DNA of 64,000 nt from Saprospiraceae bacterium. GTDB lineage: Bacteria; Bacteroidota; Bacteroidia; Chitinophagales; Saprospiraceae. Below, one piece after another: positions 1 through 8,194 of this stretch. A program made the translations under genes and the position numbers. The stretch covers positions 62,001 through 126,000 of the forward strand of contig JADKEB010000010.1 in assembly GCA_016718205.1 (NCBI GenBank), in the 5' to 3' direction. How positions within the stretch are numbered: the first letter of the stretch is position 1; each line of letters begins with the position of its first letter. The notes beneath the pieces are model-generated. The model worked only from the letters and a program-made list of their open reading frames with translations, was not told where the DNA came from and did no database searches.

Positions 1-1117
1 AGGAAGGCTGCCATATATCATTTCCTTCTTCTACTCCTTTTTGCACCAAATCTTCGATGACTTTCAACTGAACGGGTGCGACTATAGCCCCGATGTCAAT
101 ACACTTATCTAAAGAATTGCCAATGCGCAGTGTTTCCATGCGTGACCGTATTTTTTTATAGAGCTTTTCGGCAATACTCTCCTGGACAAGCAGTCTTGAT
201 CCTGCACAACAGACCTGACCTTGGTTAAACCATATGGCATCTACTACGCCTTCCACCACACTGTCCAGATCCGCATCTTCAAAAACAATAAATGGCGATT
301 TTCCACCGAGTTCCAGAGAGATTTTTTTGCCTGATCCGGCTGTGGTTTTTCTGATGATTTTACCGACTTCAGTGGATCCTGTAAAAGCTATTTTTTTGAC
401 TGAAGGGTGATTGACAATAGCAGCGCCAGTGGTACCATGACCAGTGACCACATTGACCACACCCTCCGGTAAGCCGATCTGTCGGCAAATATCGGCAAAT
501 AACAATGCTGTCAAAGACGTAAATTCTGCAGGTTTGAGGACTACAGTATTACCCATGGCCAATGCCGGAGCGATTTTCCATGAAAGCATGAGTAGCGGAA
601 AATTCCACGGAATGATCTGGCCGATGACACCTATCTCTTTATATCCTTTCATTTCTGTATCCATGAGCTGGGCCCATCCGGCATGATGATAGAAATGTCT
701 TGCGACCAATGGAATATCAATATCTCTCGTTTCCCGAATGGGCTTGCCATTGTCCATAGATTCGAGTACAGCAAAGAGTCTTGAGTGCTTTTGAATCTGT
801 CTTGCGAGAGCATACAGATACCTTGCCCTGCCGTGTCCACCAAGGTTGACCCAGGGTTTTAGTGCTTTTTCTGCTGCATTGACTGCGGAGTCTACATCCT
901 TGTTATTACCTTCAGAAATGTCCGCCAGTTTTTCTTTTGTAGAGGGATTGATACTTTCAAAATACTCACCGGAGGAAGGTTTTGTCCATTTGCCATTGAT
1001 GAAAAGGCCAAATTTTCGCTTGTGACTTTCCAGAAATGCTAAGCTCTCTTTATTGCTTTCAGGAGCCGGTCCGTATTCCATTGACTCAAATATTTCTTTT
1101 ACCTGCATGGACATCAT
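1..1117 (-). CDS. Aldehyde dehydrogenase family protein (C-terminus beyond window)
   Basis: Cytosolic NAD(P)-dependent aldehyde dehydrogenase. About 372 codons are visible, reading from 1117 down to base 1 with no stop, so the C-terminal part lies outside the window. Diagnostic motifs are PWNFPLLM, the cofactor loop FTGSTEVG, the general base in SLELGGKSP, and the catalytic cysteine in NQGQVCCAG. The start is one of three in-frame ATGs at 1117, 1114 and 1108; the first is used here. The N-terminal stretch with ARHFYHHAGWAQ resembles ALDH16-type enzymes that in Bacteroidota often lie near deoxyribose-phosphate aldolase, but that neighbour is not visible, so the substrate is unknown. The upstream TonB receptor is divergent. 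Confidence 0.9.
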   Translation of the reverse strand, partial: MMSMQVKEIFESMEYGPAPESNKESLAFLESHKRKFGLFINGKWTKPSSGEYFESINPSTKEKLADISEGNNKDVDSAVNAAEKALKPWVNLGGHGRARYLYALARQIQKHSRLFAVLESMDNGKPIRETRDIDIPLVARHFYHHAGWAQLMDTEMKGYKEIGVIGQIIPWNFPLLMLSWKIAPALAMGNTVVLKPAEFTSLTALLFADICRQIGLPEGVVNVVTGHGTTGAAIVNHPSVKKIAFTGSTEVGKIIRKTTAGSGKKISLELGGKSPFIVFEDADLDSVVEGVVDAIWFNQGQVCCAGSRLLVQESIAEKLYKKIRSRMETLRIGNSLDKCIDIGAIVAPVQLKVIEDLVQKGVEEGNDIWQPS

Positions 1118-1250
1118 TTTTTATGACTTGTGATTGATCTATATTACAAATCAATTGCCAAAAACTAAGCGCAAATGATTTTAAACATATTAATCACAAA
1201 AATAAGAAAATAAGAAGAATCATTGTGAAAATAGAATAATATAGTTATAC

Positions 1251-1348
1251 CGACGAGAATTTATTTTGCAAATAATTCTGTCGCCATTATACTCAAAATG
1301 AATAAATTGATAAATTAAATTTTCGCAAACCAATTTATTTTGAGTATA
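1251..1348. promoter_or_regulatory. Two consecutive inverted repeats in a divergent intergenic region
   Basis: The 331-bp gap between the divergent aldehyde dehydrogenase and TonB receptor contains no convincing gene. It holds two neighbouring imperfect palindromes. The first, 1251-1283, pairs CGAC-AGAATT-ATTT arms around TTGC. The second, 1288-1348, pairs TATACTCAAAAT..AAATTG (with a 4-bp insertion in one arm) around an AT-rich loop. They could be operators, RNA hairpins or the remains of a small inverted-repeat element. Function is inferred only from symmetry and position. Confidence 0.4.
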
Positions 1349-1448
1349 AAAAATGTATATTACAATTTTGAACATCATTATAAAATATAAAAGGCAGACC
1401 AACACTTTATTCCCATCTTTTACTTACTTTTATCACAAAAATCATGAT

Positions 1449-3665
1449 ATGCACAAGAATATAAAGTCATTAGCCTGTATTCTGATATTTACTTTGGTGT
1501 GTTTATCGATGTCTGTAGCTCAGACGGTAATTGTCACCATAAAAGATAAACAGGACAAAAATCCTCTCTATGGAGTTAACATAACCCATGATGATAAGGG
1601 GTACTATGTAGGGTATAAAACTTTGATCGTTGAGTTTGAAGATGCAACAACGGTTCCTTCAGAAGTGTATATGGAAGCATTAGATCTTATGCTGGATCAA
1701 ATCACTGTGACGGGTTCAAAATATGAACAAAATATTGCTAAAAGTACAGTATCTATTGATATCCTTAAGTCGGATCTCCTGAGATCCGTCAATGCAACAA
1801 CTTCAGATGAAATTTTAAATAAAATTCCCGGTGTGCAAGTGTTGGACGGACAGGCCAATATCAGGGGTGGATCAGGGTATTCCTATGGTGCCGGAAGCAG
1901 GGTGATGCTCCTGGTAGATGATGTCCCTGCTTTGCAGCCTGATGCCGGTTTTCCCAACTGGAATGACATACCCATAGAAAATCTATCGCAGATAGAAGTG
2001 CTCAAAGGTGCTGCATCGACATTATACGGATCTGCTGCATTGAATGGAATTGTCAACTTCAGGTCGTCTTACGCGACATCAAAACCCGAAACCAGGTTTT
2101 CAGCTGCTGCTACAGTATTTGGCACTCCAAAAGATGAAACTAAAAAATGGTGGGATGATACCCTGCGATACGAAAGCAATTTCACCTTTGTACACAAACA
2201 AAAACTGGGCAAGCTGGACGTGATTGCAAGTGGATTGTATAATAAATCAGAGGGATTCAATCAATTTACAAATGAGAGTCGGGGACGTGGCAATCTGAAT
2301 TTCCGGTACAGGATCACTGACCGATTGACTGCTCAAACGGGGCTTTTAGGTAATTTTTCGAAAAGCAATAGTTTTTTTCTATGGGCCAATCCGGCATCAG
2401 GAGCGATGAGGCCATATACAGGTACAGTGTCTGACAGAACATCAAGACGCATTTACATTGATCCGTCTTTGACCTATCTTGACAAAAAAAACAATAAACA
2501 CAGGATAATGACCAGAACGATTTTTGTGGATAATCGCAATAACACCAACCAATCCAACAAATCGACCAATCAATACACGGAATATCAGTTTCAACGCAAT
2601 TTTACAAAAGCAAAGTTGATCCTTACCACAGGTATGGTAGGTGCCTGGACAAGTGTGGATTCAGAAATACTAGGCGATACTCTGTTTACGGCCAATAATT
2701 ATGCTTCTTACCTGCAATTGGACAAAACAATAGACAAACTCACCCTTGCCGCAGGTATCCGGTATGAATATATTGGGCAACGGAGTCCTGAAAATTTCAA
2801 AGGTGACCTTATCCCCGGCGGAAGTGTATCCGATGACAGATGGATATCCAGGGTGGCTGCCAACTACAGCCTGAGCGAATATTCTTCATTGAGGCTTTCC
2901 CTTGGTCAGGGGTACAGATACCCAACATTAACGGAACGTTTTGTTACAACATCTTTTGGTAATTTTTCAATTTTTGCCAATCCATTTCTTCAGCCGGAGA
3001 CCGGGTGGTCGTCAGAATTGGGTTATAAGCAAGGATTTTCTTTGGGTGGATTTAAAGGATATGTGGATTTTGCAGGTTTTATATCAGAGTACAATGATAT
3101 GATAGAATTTACTTTTGTTTTTGAGCCCAATAAATTTGGATTTCAGCCTCAGAATATCGGGAATACCCGGATATCAGGTTATGAAGTCAGTGTGACAGGA
3201 CAGGTAAATCTTTGGGGAATTCCCATTACGGTACTCGGAGGTTATACTTATATAGACCCTGTTTATAAAAATTATGATACTTCTGAAGCGATAAGAAACT
3301 CAGTGTCAGAACAAATAAATGTACTGAAATACAGGTCAAAACACCAGGCAAAAATAGATGCAGAAGCAAAATATCGTCAAATTAAATGGGGTATATCTGT
3401 GCAACGGGTAAGTCATGTGATTAATATTGATAAGGCATTTGAAGCTGTACCGCCTGTAAGTATCGATCTTTTTGGTATAGGCCAATATCGCGATTTTAAC
3501 AATAATGGTTATACCCTGGTAGATACCAGAATTTCTTACGAGTTGGGTAAACTGACTATCACAGCTTTGGTAAATAACATCCTGAATAGTGAATACACCC
3601 TAAGACCTGCATTGATAGAAGCTCCAAGGAATTTCGGACTGAGGTTGGATTATAAAATGAATTAA
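1449..3665 (+). CDS. TonB-dependent outer-membrane receptor, shortened N-domain
   Basis: Outer-membrane active-transport receptor of about 738 aa. The ATG at 1449 is chosen because it gives a clean signal peptide ending SMSVAQ; the frame is open for 32 more codons upstream. A short remainder of a carboxypeptidase-regulatory-like domain is followed by a plug (about residues 85-210) with LNKIPGVQV, NIRGGSG and IEVLKGAASTLYGSAALNG, then a barrel ending in a typical terminal strand (FGLRLDYKMN). The N-domain is unusually short: GYYVGYKTLIVEF looks like two VGY motifs fused with the intervening strands missing. The ligand cannot be told. The stop codon TAA doubles as the target duplication of the transposon-like element that follows immediately. 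Confidence 0.9.
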   Translation: MHKNIKSLACILIFTLVCLSMSVAQTVIVTIKDKQDKNPLYGVNITHDDKGYYVGYKTLIVEFEDATTVPSEVYMEALDLMLDQITVTGSKYEQNIAKSTVSIDILKSDLLRSVNATTSDEILNKIPGVQVLDGQANIRGGSGYSYGAGSRVMLLVDDVPALQPDAGFPNWNDIPIENLSQIEVLKGAASTLYGSAALNGIVNFRSSYATSKPETRFSAAATVFGTPKDETKKWWDDTLRYESNFTFVHKQKLGKLDVIASGLYNKSEGFNQFTNESRGRGNLNFRYRITDRLTAQTGLLGNFSKSNSFFLWANPASGAMRPYTGTVSDRTSRRIYIDPSLTYLDKKNNKHRIMTRTIFVDNRNNTNQSNKSTNQYTEYQFQRNFTKAKLILTTGMVGAWTSVDSEILGDTLFTANNYASYLQLDKTIDKLTLAAGIRYEYIGQRSPENFKGDLIPGGSVSDDRWISRVAANYSLSEYSSLRLSLGQGYRYPTLTERFVTTSFGNFSIFANPFLQPETGWSSELGYKQGFSLGGFKGYVDFAGFISEYNDMIEFTFVFEPNKFGFQPQNIGNTRISGYEVSVTGQVNLWGIPITVLGGYTYIDPVYKNYDTSEAIRNSVSEQINVLKYRSKHQAKIDAEAKYRQIKWGISVQRVSHVINIDKAFEAVPPVSIDLFGIGQYRDFNNNGYTLVDTRISYELGKLTITALVNNILNSEYTLRPALIEAPRNFGLRLDYKMN

Positions 3666-3824
3666 GACTCTGTTAAAAAATAACTGATACATTTTGTCTC
3701 GTTCTTTTGCTCTTTTTCTGCGTTGTAAAATCGTTAAATAGCTAAGGCTATTCGCCTCATTTACGCCTTGAAAAAGAACAAATTAACTTCGCCAATTCTG
3801 CACCATTTATTTATTAACAGAGCC
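3666..3824. mobile_element. MITE-like element with GRCTCTGTTAA termini and TAA duplication
   Basis: A 159-bp non-coding element. Its left end starts GACTCTGTTAAAAAATAA and its right end, read in reverse complement, starts GGCTCTGTTAATAAATAA: 18-bp terminal inverted repeats with two mismatches. It is flanked by TAA at 3663-3665 and 3825-3827, a 3-bp TNA-type target duplication. The interior is largely self-complementary (CTTTTTCTGCG..TAA against TTACGCC..AAAAAG, with a central ATAGC/GCTAT hairpin). It has no transposase and is therefore non-autonomous. The upstream TAA is the stop codon of the TonB receptor. Confidence 0.75.
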
Positions 3825-3885
3825 TAACCTATCCACTCCGAATATCTTTGATGAAGAGAAATAGAAAAATATTGATTTCACTGCT

Positions 3886-3942
3886 GGCGCAAGTTTGCAA
3901 CTTGTGCCTTTACTATCCCGCTATGCGTAGGCTGCGCCTACG
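3886..3942. repeat. Pair of REP-like palindromes
   Basis: Two strong hairpins lie in the 430-bp gap downstream of the first receptor. One is GGCGCAAGTT-TGC-AACTTGTGCC (3886-3908). The other is CGTAGGC-TGC-GCCTACG (3926-3942), a perfect 7-bp stem. They are more GC-rich than their surroundings and resemble REP/RAYT-type palindromes, though no RAYT transposase is in the window. A short minus-strand frame ending at 3990 (ending LIEIDLADI before a stop) may be the tail of a lost gene; it was not identified. Confidence 0.45.
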
Positions 3943-4098
3943 TCTCTGCCATGCCAAATTTTTAATTTGAATGCGAAGAACCAAACCTATTAAATATCGG
4001 CTAAATCGATTTCTATCAAACTTTCTAATCTACTATAATTTCGCTCATTCCCACGCAAATCGTGGAAAGCTCTGAAGAGCCTGTCAAACTACCCTTAA

Positions 4099-4527
4099 CT
4101 ATAACCACTGACTCCAGGGAACTCTGCTGAGTAGCAGTAGAAGGCCTATGCCGTAATATATAAGTATAGCCTTATTTCCAGTGCCGGATGCCATGGCCTT
4201 TTTGGCTTTGTTGAAGCCTATTGTGATGATGATGATGGCCAGGATATTGACAAAAGGATGCTCTACAGCCAATAATCTGGAAAACGAATCCTTCATAGTT
4301 TCTCCCGAGAGGTTCTGAAAACCATATGGGGATACAAAATACAACACCAAACCGAATAGCAATTGGATATGACAAGCAATCATCCCAAACATAGCCGTTT
4401 TTAGGTTTGATCCGGAGTAGGATTTTTTATTGATCATACTAAAGATAGCTATCAACAAAGCTATAATAATGGCAGCAAATGCTACATAAGCAAAATATGA
4501 ATGTGATGACTTTAGAAAGTTGTACAT
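4099..4527 (-). CDS. Small four-helix integral membrane protein (cytochrome-b-like, conserved in Bacteroidota)
   Basis: A 142-aa inner-membrane protein with four predicted transmembrane helices: about residues 10-32, 44-66, 88-106 and 119-138. Histidines in the membrane regions (ACHIQLLFG, LAVEHPF) resemble the small Bacteroidota proteins often labelled cytochrome B, but haem binding is not established from this sequence. It is monocistronic, with a -7 box at 4547-4554. Function unknown. Confidence 0.75.
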   Translation of the reverse strand: MYNFLKSSHSYFAYVAFAAIIIALLIAIFSMINKKSYSGSNLKTAMFGMIACHIQLLFGLVLYFVSPYGFQNLSGETMKDSFSRLLAVEHPFVNILAIIIITIGFNKAKKAMASGTGNKAILIYYGIGLLLLLSRVPWSQWL

Positions 4528-4546
4528 ATTATTGTGGTTTAAGTCT

Positions 4547-4554
4547 CAAATGTA
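4547..4554 (-). promoter_or_regulatory. Bacteroidetes-type -7 box
   Basis: TACATTTG on the minus strand, matching TAnnTTTG, 20 bases upstream of the membrane-protein start at 4527. No clear -33 TTTG was found. Confidence 0.5.
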
Positions 4555-4584
4555 AATAAAATCTCTAAGGTACAGTGTAAAAGT

Positions 4585-5691
4585 TTAAAGAAATTTAAGA
4601 CAAACTGGCTTATGGATGCCTTTAACTTCCTGAACATGTGTCAATAAACCAGTATGGAAATTCCGTCTGAATATTTGAATATTGTTACTTTTTTGATTGG
4701 CAACCAAAAGAAAATTCCCTGAGGGATCAATGACAAAATTGCGAGGGAAATCGCCAAAAGTGGACTGGTGACCTACGAAAGTTAGTGCACCTGTAGTTTT
4801 ATGCACAGAAAAGATAGCAATGGAGTTGTGCCCTCGATTAGAACCATACACAAATCTGCCATCAGGAGATACGTGCACATCAGCACAAGAATTTTTTCCG
4901 CTATAGTTATCAGGTAGGGTAGATACTGTCGATATTTCTTTCAAGCCTCCTTTTAGATATTTGTAAACATTTATTTTTGAAGTATATTCCAAAATGCAAT
5001 AAACATATTTTCCTTGTGGATGAAAGGCAAAGTGCCTTGGGCCTGATCCTTTTGGAAGAGCAGTATAGGGATTGGGTGCCGGTTTCAAAAATCCACTCTT
5101 ACTATCGAGCATAAAATGTAAAATCTTATCCAATCCCAGATCAGGTACAAAAACATCTTTGTTGTTTGGTGCAATATTGATGGAATGAACGCGAGGATTT
5201 ATGGATTTTTGTGTGTCATCAGTCATATGTCTGAAGGATTGTGTCGTAGGGTCCAGCTTTCCACCGGTTAGAATGGGTAAAACACTCCCGTCACCACTTC
5301 CATAATGACCAATGATGCACCACCGATCGTTGTGATCAGTCTGCACATAACAAGGCCCTGACCCATCGGAACGCTGCGTATTCAGATATGACAAACTTCC
5401 GGACCGCGCATCTATTTTATAAGAAGTGACACTTCCTTCCTGATTTTCTCCGATGGCAAACAAATATTTTTTATTATTTGAAATGCACAAAAAGCTGGGA
5501 TTGGATATTTTGTAACGGTGTATGACTTCAGAAATTATTCCGGTCTTGATATCAAATGCAAATACATAGATACCAGTACTATCTTTATCGGAGTAGGATC
5601 CTGCATATAAAAATATTTTCTGGCCAAAGGCTAATGTATTAAAAAACAATAGCATGGAACAAATACTTATAACAGTAGACCACTTCATCAC
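4585..5691 (-). CDS. Secreted lactonase-family seven-bladed beta-propeller
   Basis: 368 aa with a signal peptide (ends TLAFGQ), so exported. The body is a YbhE/6-phosphogluconolactonase-type propeller, seen from repeated blade motifs: FLYAGSYSDKDSTGIYVF at the start, then GPCYVQTDHN, VHSINIAPN, GPRHFAFHPQGKYVY, ADVHVSPDGRFVYGSNRG and PRNFVIDPSGNFLLVANQ. Family members hydrolyse lactones or act on sugar derivatives. Export argues against a housekeeping pentose-phosphate role here. Its ATG overlaps the stop of the upstream TonB receptor by 4 nt, so the two are translationally coupled and probably function together at the envelope. Confidence 0.88.
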   Translation of the reverse strand: MMKWSTVISICSMLLFFNTLAFGQKIFLYAGSYSDKDSTGIYVFAFDIKTGIISEVIHRYKISNPSFLCISNNKKYLFAIGENQEGSVTSYKIDARSGSLSYLNTQRSDGSGPCYVQTDHNDRWCIIGHYGSGDGSVLPILTGGKLDPTTQSFRHMTDDTQKSINPRVHSINIAPNNKDVFVPDLGLDKILHFMLDSKSGFLKPAPNPYTALPKGSGPRHFAFHPQGKYVYCILEYTSKINVYKYLKGGLKEISTVSTLPDNYSGKNSCADVHVSPDGRFVYGSNRGHNSIAIFSVHKTTGALTFVGHQSTFGDFPRNFVIDPSGNFLLVANQKSNNIQIFRRNFHTGLLTHVQEVKGIHKPVCLKFL

Positions 5692-8000
5692 TCAGCTTTA
5701 ATTTTTATTCCTACAAAAAATGTCCTTGGCAATCCCGGGCCATAAACATAGTTGCTGTCTCGGTTTTTACCTTTGTCAAAATCATTTTGGTAAGCATTGA
5801 ATACATTTTTTACACCTCCGAAAATCTCTACATCGGATCCATATTTATTATGAAGATGTATGGTATAGGCTGCCCGCGCGCTCACCTCTGAAAATGGTTT
5901 ACTGGTGATGATGACATTTTCCGAAAAATTTTCAGCTCCCCCAAAATGCACAACTTTCATAGCACCTGTGTAGATGTAATTTAAGTTGATAGCCCATTTT
6001 TTATTTGGGTTCAGATTGATATTGGCAAATCCATAGGTATTGGGAGTTCTTACAAACTCTTTTATGGCCGGAGCTTCATCAATATACTTGACAGCTTCTC
6101 CAAAACTACTGGATTGTATAGTAAAACCCGATTCGATTTGGATAACTTTATTGTAATTCAACCTTCCTTCCAGGGTCACTCCCTGTACAGTAGCTGCCGA
6201 ACCATTTCTTTTTGTAAATATCTCTCCAAAGTCGTCTTGTCCGGTGTTTTCGAGGACGAATGCATCTTTCAATCGGGTATAAAAACTTTCAATAGTAAAG
6301 CCTGCAATGTATTTTTCACTGGTTTTGTCATAATTTACAGAAGCTGACCAGCTTTGTGATCTCTCTTGTCTGAGGTTTTTGTCTAATTGAACACGCGAAA
6401 CGCCACCACCAGCAAAGGCAATATGGAGATCTGTGTCAAAAGCCTGAGGAGCTCTGAACCCTGTTCCATAACCTAATCTGAATTGTGTTGTTCCTTTGAG
6501 TTTGTACAACATAGAAGCTCTGGGACTAATAAGAAGGCCATCTACCAGATTGTGCTTGTCAGCCCTGACGCCTGAAAGAAGATTGAGTGAAGGCAGGATT
6601 TCCCAGTCACTCTGAAAAAATGTGCCCCAATCCTTGCTTGTCTGATCTATCAGATATCTGTATGCTGGAATTTTGTCCAATATATCATCAGAAATATACT
6701 CCGTTCCCATCGTAAGCACATTTTTACCACCCAAAAAGTCATTCAAACGATGATTGAACTGAATCCCTCCTTGAATGGTGACATTTTTTGATGTGCCATA
6801 AGGTGGATTTTCTATGTGGGACTGAATATCCCCGGGTTCATCCGGAAAAACACCTGTATAGTGTTTTCGTAACGTGTTTTGAAATGCCGCATATGTGATA
6901 AACGAAGAATTGTCATCATTAAAATTGATCTGATAATCCGCACTACCCAACCAAATGTCATGATCTCTCTCTTCGGATTGAAGTGTCAGATAGGCAGGCT
7001 TTTCCGTCATTTCACCACCAAATCTGTATTCGTCGAGTTTACTGATACTTAGTTCAAGTTTTTGATTATCGGCAGGTTTGACAAAGAAGTTGGCTCCTAT
7101 CGATGTACTTTTGAGCTCGGGCAATTCTGAAAAATTATCACCATTGGCATCGTAAAAATCCCTGTCTCTATGGTTCATAAAAAGTGATATCCCAGCATTT
7201 TTACCATCATTTACCCAAGTGGTATTGCCATTCAATATTAAATCATTGGCACCATCGGTATTCTGGTAAGTAGAACTGATTTCATAATAGCTCTTTTTCG
7301 GAATTTTTGTGATGACATTGACTGTGCCGGCAATAGCACTTGAACCATACAAACTTGACCCACCTCCTCTGACGATTTCGATCCGGTCGATCATATTGAC
7401 CGGCAATTGCTCCATACCATACAGACTCATCAATGGACTGAAAATGGGGCGACCATTTATTAAAATCTGAGAATATCCACCAGCTAGACCATTCATCCTG
7501 AGCTGTGAGTAACCACACGTCTGACAATCTGTTTCGACTCGTAATCCCGGTTGGAATTTCAGACCTTCTGATAAGTTGCAAACCTGCAAATTGTTCAACG
7601 TTTTGCTATCCAGGATATTTACAATAGTGGCTGTCTCCGATTTTCTTTTGAAAGTCTTTGTGCCCGTTACCACGACTTCATTGATCGAAATGGCTAATTC
7701 CTGCAGTTCAAAATCAAGTTTGATCCGGGATTGGCTGGCGTTGATATTGATTTCCTGCTCCTGAGATTCCATGCCTACCATGTCTGCTTTGAGAGTATGG
7801 ATTCCATATGGAATGTTTTCCAGGACGTAGGATCCGTTCATATCTGTAGCCGTACCCATACTTGTTCCCTTGATCTGAATGGTCACAAACTCTGCCGGTT
7901 TGCCCTGAATGTAGACTGAGCCAAAAACTGTTCCTTTTTGAGCAATCGAAATATAACAACTATATATAAAAATAGTGAAGAGTAATGACTTTTTGAACAT
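5688..8000 (-). CDS. TonB-dependent outer-membrane receptor
   Basis: 770 aa. A signal peptide (ends CYISIAQ) is followed by a complete carboxypeptidase-regulatory-like domain (about 22-105, with GTATDMNGSYVLENIPYG). The plug (about 110-230) contains VVVTGTKTF, LRMNGLAGGYSQILING and IEIVRGGGSSLYGSSAIAG. A 22-strand-type barrel follows, ending RTFFVGIKIKAE. A Cys pair in CQTCGYSQLRMNG precedes the plug loop, a variant also seen in receptors for cofactors and metals. It forms a two-gene operon with the lactonase. The cargo is unknown. Confidence 0.92.
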   Translation of the reverse strand: MFKKSLLFTIFIYSCYISIAQKGTVFGSVYIQGKPAEFVTIQIKGTSMGTATDMNGSYVLENIPYGIHTLKADMVGMESQEQEININASQSRIKLDFELQELAISINEVVVTGTKTFKRKSETATIVNILDSKTLNNLQVCNLSEGLKFQPGLRVETDCQTCGYSQLRMNGLAGGYSQILINGRPIFSPLMSLYGMEQLPVNMIDRIEIVRGGGSSLYGSSAIAGTVNVITKIPKKSYYEISSTYQNTDGANDLILNGNTTWVNDGKNAGISLFMNHRDRDFYDANGDNFSELPELKSTSIGANFFVKPADNQKLELSISKLDEYRFGGEMTEKPAYLTLQSEERDHDIWLGSADYQINFNDDNSSFITYAAFQNTLRKHYTGVFPDEPGDIQSHIENPPYGTSKNVTIQGGIQFNHRLNDFLGGKNVLTMGTEYISDDILDKIPAYRYLIDQTSKDWGTFFQSDWEILPSLNLLSGVRADKHNLVDGLLISPRASMLYKLKGTTQFRLGYGTGFRAPQAFDTDLHIAFAGGGVSRVQLDKNLRQERSQSWSASVNYDKTSEKYIAGFTIESFYTRLKDAFVLENTGQDDFGEIFTKRNGSAATVQGVTLEGRLNYNKVIQIESGFTIQSSSFGEAVKYIDEAPAIKEFVRTPNTYGFANINLNPNKKWAINLNYIYTGAMKVVHFGGAENFSENVIITSKPFSEVSARAAYTIHLHNKYGSDVEIFGGVKNVFNAYQNDFDKGKNRDSNYVYGPGLPRTFFVGIKIKAE

Positions 8001-8194
8001 AAGTAAGTATATAAAATTGATCTGTTAACCTGACAAAAACAGCATTTGAGTCAATTTAGTTGTGCGTAGCATTTAAATATCGACAATTGCACTAAAGTTC
8101 TACTGGAAAGGTATCGTAAAATTTTCTGTTTTTATTGTAAAGCATTGTTACATCTGACAGTGAGAAACCCTGATTATTTTGGTATTCTTTACAA

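Noticed and set aside
1220..1405. Short minus-strand frame between the aldehyde dehydrogenase and the first receptor.
   Set aside because: It lies across AT-rich palindromes, is low-complexity and hydrophobic, and overlaps the regulatory region of the receptor.
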